A model generated the notes under the pieces. It saw only the letters and a program-made list of their open reading frames with translations, was not told where the DNA came from and did not search any database. 64,000 nucleotides of DNA, taken from Legionella maceachernii. GTDB lineage: Bacteria; Pseudomonadota; Gammaproteobacteria; Legionellales; Legionellaceae. Where the stretch lies: contig NZ_FUXJ01000002.1 of the NCBI RefSeq assembly GCF_900167045.1, forward strand, positions 137,898 through 201,897, in the 5' to 3' direction. How positions within the stretch are numbered: the stretch's first letter is position 1; every line of letters starts with the position of its first letter. A program made the translations under genes and the position numbers. This document shows positions 47,151 through 55,129 of the stretch, one piece after another.

Positions 47151-47315
47151 ATGAAACGTTTGGCCCTTTTAGCAGTCACTGCTTTTGTAGCAGTTGTACT
47201 TTCTGCTTGTGGTGAAAGTGCAGAAAGAAAAGCAGAAACTGGTGCTACTAATGCTACACAACAACAACAAGGTACAGGTACCACTGGCGAAACCGGTCAA
47301 CAAAGTGGTCAATAA
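47151..47315 (+). CDS. Small lipoprotein, 54 residues
   Basis: A short ORF from the ATG at 47151 with GGAGA at 47140-47144. Residues 1-19 form a lipoprotein signal peptide, and the lipobox LSAC places the lipidated Cys at position 20. The mature part has only 34 residues, rich in Gln, Thr and Gly (a QQQQ run, then GTGTTGETGQQSGQ) and without predicted structure. It has its own promoter and a strong terminator at 47336, so it is a free-standing unit. The family and function are unknown; it is probably a small abundant envelope lipoprotein. Confidence 0.8.
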   Translation: MKRLALLAVTAFVAVVLSACGESAERKAETGATNATQQQQGTGTTGETGQQSGQ

Positions 47316-47335
47316 GGTTTTTCAAAGTCGTTTTT

Positions 47336-47360
47336 AACCCCGCTTTGCGGGGTTTTTTTT
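47336..47360 (+). terminator. Intrinsic terminator of the lipoprotein gene
   Basis: AACCCCGC (47336-47343), a TTT loop and GCGGGGTT (47347-47354) are followed by six more T. A GC-rich stem with a T-tract 20 bases after the stop is a textbook intrinsic terminator. Confidence 0.92.
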
Positions 47361-47375
47361 GGGTAGAAGACTGTT

Positions 47376-47873
47376 GTGGATGACATCGCTAAATTAGTTC
47401 AGAAGCTAGCAGGCCTACTGCGGACAAAGCATTTTAAAATGACTACTGCAGAATCATGCACTGGCGGATTAATTGCTGGATTACTGACCGAATTGCCGGG
47501 AAGTTCAATGTGGTTTGAACGAGGGTTCGTGACTTACAGCAATCTCGCTAAGCATGAAATGTTGGGGGTTGAAACAGCACTCATTGGAATGCATGGGGCA
47601 GTCAGCAAAGTTGTCGCAGAAGCAATGGCTAAAGGCGCACTTGCCCACAGTGTAGCCAACCTTGCATTGGCAGTCACAGGAATTGCGGGTCCTGATGGGG
47701 GATCTAGCGAAAAACCTGTCGGTACTGTATGGTTTGCTTGGGCTATGCCTAATTTGCCCCTACGAAGCCTACATTGCTGTTTTGCTGATGTGTCTCGCCA
47801 GGAGGTACGACATCTCGCTTGCAAGCAGGCCGTGGAAGGGGCTATTGCTTACCTTGAAGAATTTTATGAATAA
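47376..47873 (+). CDS. pncC: Nicotinamide-nucleotide amidase (CinA C-terminal family)
   Basis: A 165-residue enzyme that deamidates NMN to nicotinate mononucleotide in pyridine nucleotide recycling. It is the stand-alone CinA C-terminal domain, equal in length to E. coli PncC. Signatures: TTAESCTGGLIAGLLTELPGSS, GFVTYSNLAKHEMLGV, AVTGIAGPDGGSSEKPVGTVW. The start is GTG at 47376 because no ATG precedes the conserved core. It lies just upstream of recA, as in many gammaproteobacteria, with a 173-base gap. Confidence 0.93.
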   Translation: MDDIAKLVQKLAGLLRTKHFKMTTAESCTGGLIAGLLTELPGSSMWFERGFVTYSNLAKHEMLGVETALIGMHGAVSKVVAEAMAKGALAHSVANLALAVTGIAGPDGGSSEKPVGTVWFAWAMPNLPLRSLHCCFADVSRQEVRHLACKQAVEGAIAYLEEFYE

Positions 47874-48046
47874 ACAATGAGTTCACCTGCATGGGCGATT
47901 TCGCTCAGGGTATAAGTTCGCTAGCGCAAGCATCGATACATAAAGCAAAAGGGTTCCATGCGGCAAATTCTACAAAGAAGGCTCATTTGCTGCCGACCAA
48001 TAACTATGTATAATCTGCCCTTTGCACACAACATGGGTAACCTATT

Positions 48047-49084
48047 ATGGAAGACAACAAACAAAAAGCACTCAGTGCGGCCCTCGCACAAATTGAACGC
48101 CAGTTTGGTAAAGGCTCTGTCATGCGTATGGGCGATGGCAACGTTGCACGAGATATAGAGGCTATTTCCACAGGTTCATTAGGGCTTGATATTGCTTTAG
48201 GCATAGGCGGTTTACCCAAAGGCCGTATTGTTGAAATTTATGGTCCTGAGTCTTCTGGTAAAACGACATTAACACTACAAGTAATTGCTGAATGTCAAAA
48301 AAAAGGGGGCACAGCGGCATTCATTGATGCCGAACATGCGCTTGACCCTAGTTATGCGGCAAAATTGGGTGTAAACGTGGATGAATTGCTTGTCTCTCAG
48401 CCGGATACAGGAGAGCAAGCCTTAGAAATCACTGATATGTTGGTTCGCTCCGCTGCAGTTGATGTGATCATTATTGACTCTGTCGCTGCCCTAACCCCTA
48501 AAGCAGAAATCGAAGGAGAGATGGGGGACGCACATGTCGGTTTACAAGCACGCTTAATGTCCCAAGCTTTACGTAAGCTGACTGCGAACATCAAGCGCTC
48601 GAACACGTTAGTTATCTTTATTAACCAAATCCGTATGAAAATTGGGGTTATGTTCGGCAATCCTGAAACCACAACGGGGGGTAACGCATTAAAATTTTAC
48701 GCTTCCGTTCGCCTTGACATACGCCGTACTGGCGCAATCAAAAAAGGTGAAGAGATTTTAGGTAATGAAACAAGAGTGAAGGTGGTTAAAAACAAAGTGG
48801 CTCCTCCTTTCAAAAGCACCGATTTCGATATTCTCTACAACGAAGGAATTTCTCGGGAGAGCGAAATTATTAATTTAGGTACTCAACTTGGGCTTATTGA
48901 AAAGTCAGGCGCTTGGTACTCTTATAAACAAGAGAAAATTGGTCAGGGCAAAGACAATGTACGCGTGTATTTGAAGGAAAATCCACAAGTCGCTGCAGAA
49001 CTTGAAAAACAGATCCGAGATGAGTTACTCGTTAAAAAATTGCCCACTGTTGAGACTGAAATGTTTGAGAGCGTGGATGACTAG
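48047..49084 (+). CDS. recA: Recombinase RecA
   Basis: A 345-residue RecA with all hallmarks: GPESSGKTT (Walker A), IIIDSVAAL (Walker B), loop L1 [22 protein letters not shown], loop L2 [21 protein letters not shown] and an acidic C-terminus ([10 protein letters not shown]). It acts in strand exchange and repair. No SOS-box-like CTG-N10-CAG was seen in the 173-base leader, which would fit Legionella, where LexA is absent. It is followed by recX with an eight-base overlap. Confidence 0.98.
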   Translation: MEDNKQKALSAALAQIERQFGKGSVMRMGDGNVARDIEAISTGSLGLDIALGIGGLPKGRIVEIYGPESSGKTTLTLQVIAECQKKGGTAAFIDAEHALDPSYAAKLGVNVDELLVSQPDTGEQALEITDMLVRSAAVDVIIIDSVAALTPKAEIEGEMGDAHVGLQARLMSQALRKLTANIKRSNTLVIFINQIRMKIGVMFGNPETTTGGNALKFYASVRLDIRRTGAIKKGEEILGNETRVKVVKNKVAPPFKSTDFDILYNEGISRESEIINLGTQLGLIEKSGAWYSYKQEKIGQGKDNVRVYLKENPQVAAELEKQIRDELLVKKLPTVETEMFESVDD

Positions 49085-49544
49085 AGCGTTTGATTGTGCG
49101 TTGCGTCTACTCGGTAGACGCGAGCACAGTGCGCGCGAGCTGGTAATTAAACTAGCGCAAAGAGGTTATGATTCTAAAGAGGTTTCTGAGGCAATTGCTC
49201 AATGTCAGCGTCTTGGTTTGCAAAGCGACGCCCGATTTGTTGAAACGCTGTGTCATACTCGTATTCGTCAAGGTTGTGGTCCTTTAAAAATCAGTCAGGA
49301 ATTACAAACTAAACACATTGACCGTGAATTAATCGATAATGTGCTTGAGCGAGAGCAAGAAAATTGGGTCACTTACGCTTTGGACGTTTGGCATAAAAAA
49401 TTTAAAAATCAAGGCGAGATTTCTTTTAAAGAATTACAAAAACGACAACGGTTTTTATTATATCGAGGATTTACAGCGGATATTATTGCCAAGGTGATTG
49501 CTGAAGTAGGGGTGGGACGAGGTTACGATGCATTGTCGTCCTGA
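49077..49544 (+). CDS. recX: Regulatory protein RecX
   Basis: A protein of 155 residues from the ATG at 49077, which overlaps the recA stop by eight bases. RecX binds in the RecA filament groove and limits its activity. Three-helix repeats are visible: [24 protein letters not shown], then [25 protein letters not shown], then the C-terminal [19 protein letters not shown]. The last codons (Leu-Ser-Ser-stop) lie inside a copy of the dispersed palindromic repeat that begins at 49533, so the natural end has probably been altered by repeat insertion. The core fold is complete. Confidence 0.9.
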   Translation: MTRAFDCALRLLGRREHSARELVIKLAQRGYDSKEVSEAIAQCQRLGLQSDARFVETLCHTRIRQGCGPLKISQELQTKHIDRELIDNVLEREQENWVTYALDVWHKKFKNQGEISFKELQKRQRFLLYRGFTADIIAKVIAEVGVGRGYDALSS

Positions 49545-49615
49545 ACGCAGTGACGGGCTTTAGAGCGGCTCGCTGCCAGGATACAAGAGATCCTTCGCTT
49601 CCGCTCAGGATGACA
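49533..49615. repeat. Single copy of the dispersed palindromic repeat (recX-alaS)
   Basis: TTGTCGTCCTGAACGCAGTGAC at one end and TCGCTTCCGCTCAGGATGACA at the other are imperfect inverted copies, the same two half-elements as in the arrays at 5966 and 57597. It contains the recX stop codon at 49542-49544 and forms the leader of alaS. Confidence 0.8.
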
Positions 49616-49674
49616 CTTTGCGCACCTGCGAACAATTACATAAACTATTAATGATAACTACGAATTGTGAGAAC

Positions 49675-52266
49675 ATGAAAAGTTCAGAAATAAGAAAGGC
49701 ATTTTTTGATTATTTTGCTGCAAGAGATCATCAAATCGTTGAGTCGAGTTCGCTCGTACCGGGTAATGATCCTACTCTGCTGTTTACCAATGCGGGGATG
49801 GTGCAGTTTAAGGACACCTTTCTTGGCATAGAAACACGCCCTTATTGTCGAGCGGTGAGCGCCCAACGCTGTGTTCGTGCCGGGGGTAAACATAATGATC
49901 TAGAAAATGTGGGTTACACGGCGCGACACCATACTTTTTTCGAAATGCTGGGTAATTTTAGTTTTGGTGATTATTTCAAACGGGAAGCAATAAAGTATGC
50001 TTGGGAATTTTTAACCACAGTACTCAAGCTGCCTACCGAGCGTTTATGGGTTACCGTCTATAAAGATGACAATGAAGCGGCTGATATTTGGTTGAACGAA
50101 TTAGGGGTTTCTCCTGAACGATTTTCTCGTTGCGGTGAAAAAGATAATTTTTGGTCAATGGGCGATACAGGTCCTTGTGGTCCTTGCACCGAAATTTTTT
50201 ACGATCACGGGCCAGAAATTGCCGGGGGACCTCCAGGTAGTCCAGATGAAGACGGTGATCGATACATTGAAATCTGGAATTTGGTGTTTATGCAATTTAA
50301 TCGTGATAAAACAGGGCATTTACATCCGTTACCTAAACCTTCTGTCGATACGGGGATGGGGCTTGAGCGTATTGCTGCGGTGGTACAAGGAGTGCATAAT
50401 AACTATGAGATTGATTTATTTCAGCATCTTATTCGCGCCATTTGCAAACTTGCACCACCCTCGGTTAATCCTGAGCATCCTTCTTTAAAAGTGATTGCTG
50501 ATCATATTCGCGCTTGCTCCTTCTTAATTGCTGACGGTATCGTCCCCAGCAATGAAGGAAGAGGCTATGTTTTACGCCGTATTATTCGCCGAGCCGTACG
50601 TCATGGCAATAAACTAGGACTCCCTACTCCTTTTTTCTGCGATTTAGTAAAACCCTTAATTGAGGTTATGGGAGATGCCTATCCTGAATTAGTGAGCAAT
50701 AGAACGCAAATAGAGCGGGTTCTAGCACAGGAAGAGGGGCAGTTTGCACGTACCCTGGAACAGGGACTGCGCTTATTGCAAGAACAAATTCAATCCTTAA
50801 AAGGGAAAGAAATTGCCGGCGAAGTCGTTTTTAAGCTGTATGATACCTATGGGTTTCCGTTGGATTTAACTGCCGACATCGCTCGTGAGCAGGGGTTAAC
50901 CATCGATATGGAGGCATTTAATCGCTGCATGCGTCAGCAGCGAGAGTTATCTCAATCAGCAAGCCAATTTGCTGCTGATTATTCAGTCTCTGCCCAGTTG
51001 GCCGAATCTTCAGAATTTCATGGTTATCAAAAAGAAAGCTTGCATTCAAAAATTTCCGCTTTGTTGTTCGATCAGAAGAAAGTTTCCAAACTAACGAAAG
51101 GCAGCAGGGGGGCGATTATCTTGGATAACACGCCATTTTATGCGGAAAGTGGCGGGCAAGTGGGTGATCGCGGCAAGCTGCTTGACGGTCAAGCTGTTTT
51201 TCAAGTGGATGACACGCAGCGCGTAGGACAAGCCATTATCCATTATGGGGAAGTGCTCGAGGGAGAGTTTGTTGTTAATCAGGAAGTGAATGCGCGTATT
51301 GATGTTGCCAGACGCAATGCAATACGTCTTAATCATACGGCAACCCATCTATTACACGCTGCTTTAAAAACACTTGTGGGTTCTCACGTACAGCAAAAAG
51401 GTTCTTTGGTGGACGCTGAGCGTGCTCGCTTTGATTTTTCTCATTTTGAAGCCCTGACACCGACTCAATTGCGTCAATTAGAGGTGTTAGTGAATGAGAA
51501 GATTCGTGCGAATGATGAGGTTGTGACTGAAATCATGAGCATTGAAGAGGCTAAAAAAAGTGGCGCAGTGGCTTTATTCGGTGAAAAATACGGTGATTCG
51601 GTAAGAGTGTTGTCGTTAGGAGAGTTCTCGAAAGAGTTATGTGGTGGCACTCATGCTTCGCGAACGGGTGATATTGGCCTTTTCAAAATTACTGCAGAAT
51701 ATGGGATTGCCAGTGGGATAAGACGAATAGAAATGGTGACTGGCGCTTATGCTCTGAGCTGGGTTAACCAGCAGTTAGAGGTTTTAGAGGAAATTGCGGT
51801 CAAGCTAAAAACAAATCCTGTGAGCGTCCCAGAGAAATTGTCACAATTTTTGCATGAGGTAAAACAGCAAGAAAAAGAATTAGCGCGCTTAAATGCAAAA
51901 ATAGCATCCATTTCAGGCGCTGATTTATTAGCGGAAGTACAAACCGTACAAGGGGTGAACTTGCTGGTTAAGCAATTAGACAATATGGATAATCAGACAC
52001 TAAGAACCACTTTGGATCAATTAAAATCCAGCTTGGATAACGCGGTAATTGTCCTGATTGCTACCAGTGAAGAGAAGATGAATGTTGTTGCTGGAGTGAG
52101 TAAGAGCCTATTAGGTCGTGTACCGACTGCTGCAACGCTAGTAAAGCATCTTTGTGGCAAAGGGGGAGGCCGAGAAGACATGGCTCAAGGTGGAGGTCGT
52201 GTTCCGGAAGATCTGGATCAAAGAATTTCACAGATTCGGGCAATGATTGCTGAGCACGCGGGTTAA
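49675..52266 (+). CDS. alaS: Alanyl-tRNA synthetase
   Basis: A protein of 863 residues from the ATG at 49675, chosen because KSSEIRKAFFDYFAARDH matches the family start; open codons upstream to 49618 come partly from repeat-flanking sequence. The aminoacylation domain shows NAGMVQFKDTFLG, the editing domain has HTATHLLH and the zinc ligands CGGTH, and the C-Ala domain ends with GKGGGREDMAQGGG. The ribosome-binding site is weak (GAGA). It is downstream of recA-recX, as in E. coli, and is followed by lysC. Confidence 0.97.
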   Translation: MKSSEIRKAFFDYFAARDHQIVESSSLVPGNDPTLLFTNAGMVQFKDTFLGIETRPYCRAVSAQRCVRAGGKHNDLENVGYTARHHTFFEMLGNFSFGDYFKREAIKYAWEFLTTVLKLPTERLWVTVYKDDNEAADIWLNELGVSPERFSRCGEKDNFWSMGDTGPCGPCTEIFYDHGPEIAGGPPGSPDEDGDRYIEIWNLVFMQFNRDKTGHLHPLPKPSVDTGMGLERIAAVVQGVHNNYEIDLFQHLIRAICKLAPPSVNPEHPSLKVIADHIRACSFLIADGIVPSNEGRGYVLRRIIRRAVRHGNKLGLPTPFFCDLVKPLIEVMGDAYPELVSNRTQIERVLAQEEGQFARTLEQGLRLLQEQIQSLKGKEIAGEVVFKLYDTYGFPLDLTADIAREQGLTIDMEAFNRCMRQQRELSQSASQFAADYSVSAQLAESSEFHGYQKESLHSKISALLFDQKKVSKLTKGSRGAIILDNTPFYAESGGQVGDRGKLLDGQAVFQVDDTQRVGQAIIHYGEVLEGEFVVNQEVNARIDVARRNAIRLNHTATHLLHAALKTLVGSHVQQKGSLVDAERARFDFSHFEALTPTQLRQLEVLVNEKIRANDEVVTEIMSIEEAKKSGAVALFGEKYGDSVRVLSLGEFSKELCGGTHASRTGDIGLFKITAEYGIASGIRRIEMVTGAYALSWVNQQLEVLEEIAVKLKTNPVSVPEKLSQFLHEVKQQEKELARLNAKIASISGADLLAEVQTVQGVNLLVKQLDNMDNQTLRTTLDQLKSSLDNAVIVLIATSEEKMNVVAGVSKSLLGRVPTAATLVKHLCGKGGGREDMAQGGGRVPEDLDQRISQIRAMIAEHAG

Positions 52267-52288
52267 CATATTAGACGGGGCGCTGAAA

Positions 52289-53584
52289 ATGGCATTATTA
52301 GTGCAAAAATTCGGGGGAACGTCGCTGGCTACACTTAAGCATATTAATCATGCGGCAGATTTGGTGGCAAAGGCAAAACAATCTGGTCATAAAGTGGTTG
52401 TAATTGTGTCCGCTATGAGTGGAGAAACGGATAGATTAATTGGTTTGGCAAGCGAGATCAGTGAATGTCCTAATGAAAGAGAGTATGCAGCCCTTGTTGC
52501 GACGGGTGAACAAGTTTCTATGGCATTAATGGCCATGGCTTTGATTAATCGCGGCATTAATGCCCGCTCTTATACCGGTGGACAGGCCCGCATCCAAACT
52601 TGCAGTCAGTTTAAAAAAGCACGTATACAAGCGATAGATACCTCTCCTATATTGAACGATCTTGAGCATGACAAAGTCGTAGTCATTGCAGGATTTCAGG
52701 GAATAGATAAAGAGGGCAATATTACCACGCTTGGACGAGGCGGCTCAGACACAACCGCTGTTGCTATTGCGGCAGCTTTAAACGCTGACGAATGTCAAAT
52801 TTATACCGATGTGGATGGTGTTTATACGACGGATCCGCGAATTGTTCCTGACGCAAAACGATTAGAGCAGATTACCTTTGAAGAAATGTTAGAGTTATCG
52901 AGTTTAGGGGCAAAGGTACTGCAAATTCGTGCCGTTGAATTTGCCGGCAAGTATAATATTCCATTACGCGTTCTTTCCTCCGCACAAGAGGGCCCAGGCA
53001 CTTTAATTACTTATCAGCAAAAAAACAGTATGGAAGCACCCATGGTCACTGGCATTGCCTTTAGCCGCAATGAAGCAAAAATTACTTTGACGGGTGTCCC
53101 TGATAAGCCAGGGCTTGCTTCGGGTATTTTAACTGAGATCAGTGAAATAGGGGTGAACATCGATATGATTGTTCAGCACTTATCTGCGAATGACAAGACA
53201 GATTTTACATTCACTGTTCACCGCGATGAATATCAGCTTACCATGGAAAAATTAAATCAACTTGTTAAGGATTTAGGGGCTAATGCAGTGATTGGAGCAA
53301 ATGGTTTGGCAAAACTATCCCTTGTCGGTGCGGGACTGAAAAGCCATCCTGAAGTCGCTTCTATCATGTTCAGAACATTGGCATCAAAAGGAATTAATAT
53401 TCAACTCATTGCCACTTCGGAAATTAAGATATCCGTGTTAATTGATGCGGCGATGTTGGATGAGGGCGTGCGTGCTTTACATAGTGTTTTTCGACTTGAG
53501 GTCGATAGCTGTGACGAGTCGCGCGTGATTCCACCCGTGGAATTAACACAACCCGATTGTGTTGCGGCGCTGGGTAAATTGTAA
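52289..53584 (+). CDS. lysC: Aspartate kinase (monofunctional)
   Basis: A protein of 431 residues from the ATG at 52289 that phosphorylates aspartate in the Lys/Thr/Met pathway. The kinase domain opens LVQKFGGTSLATL and shows TLGRGGSDTTAVAIAAAL and IYTDVDGVYTTDPRI. Two ACT domains follow (about 265-420), with VPDKPGLASGILTEI and LVGAGLKSHPEVASIMF, as in feedback-regulated class II-like aspartokinases. It is the second aspartate kinase in the window, besides the fused enzyme at 33346. It starts 22 bases after alaS, which suggests cotranscription. Confidence 0.95.
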   Translation: MALLVQKFGGTSLATLKHINHAADLVAKAKQSGHKVVVIVSAMSGETDRLIGLASEISECPNEREYAALVATGEQVSMALMAMALINRGINARSYTGGQARIQTCSQFKKARIQAIDTSPILNDLEHDKVVVIAGFQGIDKEGNITTLGRGGSDTTAVAIAAALNADECQIYTDVDGVYTTDPRIVPDAKRLEQITFEEMLELSSLGAKVLQIRAVEFAGKYNIPLRVLSSAQEGPGTLITYQQKNSMEAPMVTGIAFSRNEAKITLTGVPDKPGLASGILTEISEIGVNIDMIVQHLSANDKTDFTFTVHRDEYQLTMEKLNQLVKDLGANAVIGANGLAKLSLVGAGLKSHPEVASIMFRTLASKGINIQLIATSEIKISVLIDAAMLDEGVRALHSVFRLEVDSCDESRVIPPVELTQPDCVAALGKL

Positions 53585-53617
53585 TTCATCATCCTAAACA
53601 ATAAATGGAGTTATTCG

Positions 53618-54007
53618 ATGAGCTTTTGGAGTGAATTTAAGCAATTTGCTATGCGCGGAAATGTGGTGGATCTTGCGGTTGCTGTCGTGATCGGAGGGGC
53701 TTTTGGCAAAATTGTTTCCTCTCTCGTTGATGGAATCATCATGCCTTTAATCGGATTATTGCTAGGTGGGATTAACATTTCCGATAAATCCTTCAAGATC
53801 GGTGAAGCGATAGTAAAATGGGGGTTATTTCTTCAAACTGTAATTGATTTCGCTATTATTGCCTTCTCTATTTTTATTGTTATTAAATTCATCAATATTT
53901 TGCAACATAAGCGAGAAGAAGAGGCAGAAAACTTAACCAAAGAAGAGTCCCTCCTCACGGAAATTAGAGATCTATTAAAAACGAAAACGAAAGAAGAAAA
54001 CTCCTGA
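53618..54007 (+). CDS. mscL: Large-conductance mechanosensitive channel MscL
   Basis: A 129-residue pentameric stretch-activated channel subunit that releases solutes on osmotic downshock. The N-terminal amphipathic helix and TM1 are highly typical: [33 protein letters not shown] periplasmic loop and TM2 ([16 protein letters not shown]) lead to the cytoplasmic helix [13 protein letters not shown] precedes the ATG. It lies 33 bases after lysC and may be read from the same transcript. Confidence 0.96.
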   Translation: MSFWSEFKQFAMRGNVVDLAVAVVIGGAFGKIVSSLVDGIIMPLIGLLLGGINISDKSFKIGEAIVKWGLFLQTVIDFAIIAFSIFIVIKFINILQHKREEEAENLTKEESLLTEIRDLLKTKTKEENS

Positions 54008-54057
54008 TATTATTCCCGGGATGAACTTATTGTTCTCACCAAAGTCTATCACGTGTA

Positions 54058-54079
54058 AGATTGGGCTTTCGCCCAATCT
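54058..54079. terminator. Hairpin between convergent mscL and Sel1-repeat genes
   Basis: AGATTGGGC (54058-54066), a TTTC loop and GCCCAATCT (54071-54079) form a perfect nine-pair stem. It lies between two converging genes, so a shared end signal is likely, although neither strand has a strong T-tract. Confidence 0.55.
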
Positions 54080-54105
54080 ATCGCTTATTATCACTGGCTT
54101 TATGG

Positions 54106-55011
54106 TTAGAAATTTACGTATTTATCAATTAAACTTTGAGCAGCTTGCTCAGCTTGTGGACGTTTGTCAGGTGGAACTAAAGTATAAGCATCATTTTTAG
54201 CGCTCTGATAATTTTTATTGTTAGGCACGGCAGCTGAAGCAGCAGCAAACCAGCCGTAGGCTTGAATATTATCTCTAGGTACGCCTAAACCGTCTTTATA
54301 GAGCTTACCAATGTTATACAACGCAAAAGTATTCCCCCCTCTGGCGGCTTTCATATACCAATTCATTGCTTGCGTATAATCTTGAGCGACCCCTTCACCA
54401 TGGTCATAGGCATAGCCGACTAAATCTTGTCCCATAGGGGATCCTAAATCTGCAGCTTGTTGGTACCATTTTAAAGCTTGAGAGTAATCGCGCGAAACGC
54501 CATTGCCGTTATAGTAAAAATTTCCAAGAGAGATCATTGAAGCCGTGTTTCCCTGATTGGCCGCTTTGGTGTACCAAAGTATGGCTTTTGCATAATCTTG
54601 TTCTATGCCTTCTCCCTTCTCATAAGCGTAACCTAGGTATTCTTGCCCTTTTGCTGATCCTTGCTCTGCCGCATTTTTATACCATTTTACTGCGCGTGCA
54701 TAATCTTTAGGAACACCAACGCCATCATAATAAAGGTCGCCTAATGCGATCATTGCTGAAACATTTCCTTGATTGGCCGCGCGTTCATACCATTTGGCGG
54801 CTTCTGTCGGATCTTTACTTATTCCACTTAAGCCTTGATCATACATCGCACCCATATTGAATTGAGCCTCCGAATTTCCTTGATTAGCTAATGGTTGGCA
54901 ACTGGATAAGTCTGAACAGATGTCATAAGGTAAAGCGAGACTGACTGAGGGGAGCGTTAAACTGGTTCCTAAAAGGAATGCCTTAACTAGAGCGGTAGCA
55001 CCTTTATCCAT
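54106..55011 (-). CDS. Exported Sel1-like repeat protein
   Basis: A 301-residue protein with an N-terminal signal peptide (to about residue 26) and about six Sel1-like repeats from residue 40 on. Each carries the A-x-x-x-LG-x-x-Y-x-x-G-x-G pattern: SMIALGDLYYDGVGV, GQEYLGYAYEKGEGI, SMISLGNFYYNGNGV, GQDLVGYAYDHGEGV, ALYNIGKLYKDGLGV. Such solenoids mediate protein contacts. Legionella Sel1 proteins such as LpnE and EnhC influence host entry and growth, but this one cannot be assigned to either. Two N-terminal Cys (DICSDLSSC) may pair. It is monocistronic. Confidence 0.85.
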   Translation of the reverse strand: MDKGATALVKAFLLGTSLTLPSVSLALPYDICSDLSSCQPLANQGNSEAQFNMGAMYDQGLSGISKDPTEAAKWYERAANQGNVSAMIALGDLYYDGVGVPKDYARAVKWYKNAAEQGSAKGQEYLGYAYEKGEGIEQDYAKAILWYTKAANQGNTASMISLGNFYYNGNGVSRDYSQALKWYQQAADLGSPMGQDLVGYAYDHGEGVAQDYTQAMNWYMKAARGGNTFALYNIGKLYKDGLGVPRDNIQAYGWFAAASAAVPNNKNYQSAKNDAYTLVPPDKRPQAEQAAQSLIDKYVNF

Positions 55012-55129
55012 AGCAAATATCCTAGCTAGCTAGAGGTATTTGAAATTATAGACTATTTATCCTTGCAGTGTTAACGGGTATCGGGGAAGCGCGGTATGTT
55101 TTAGGTATTGCGATACCCATCTTACGTCA

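Noticed and set aside
47874-48046. LexA/SOS box upstream of recA
   Set aside because: No CTG-N10-CAG palindrome in the leader; LexA is reported absent in Legionella.
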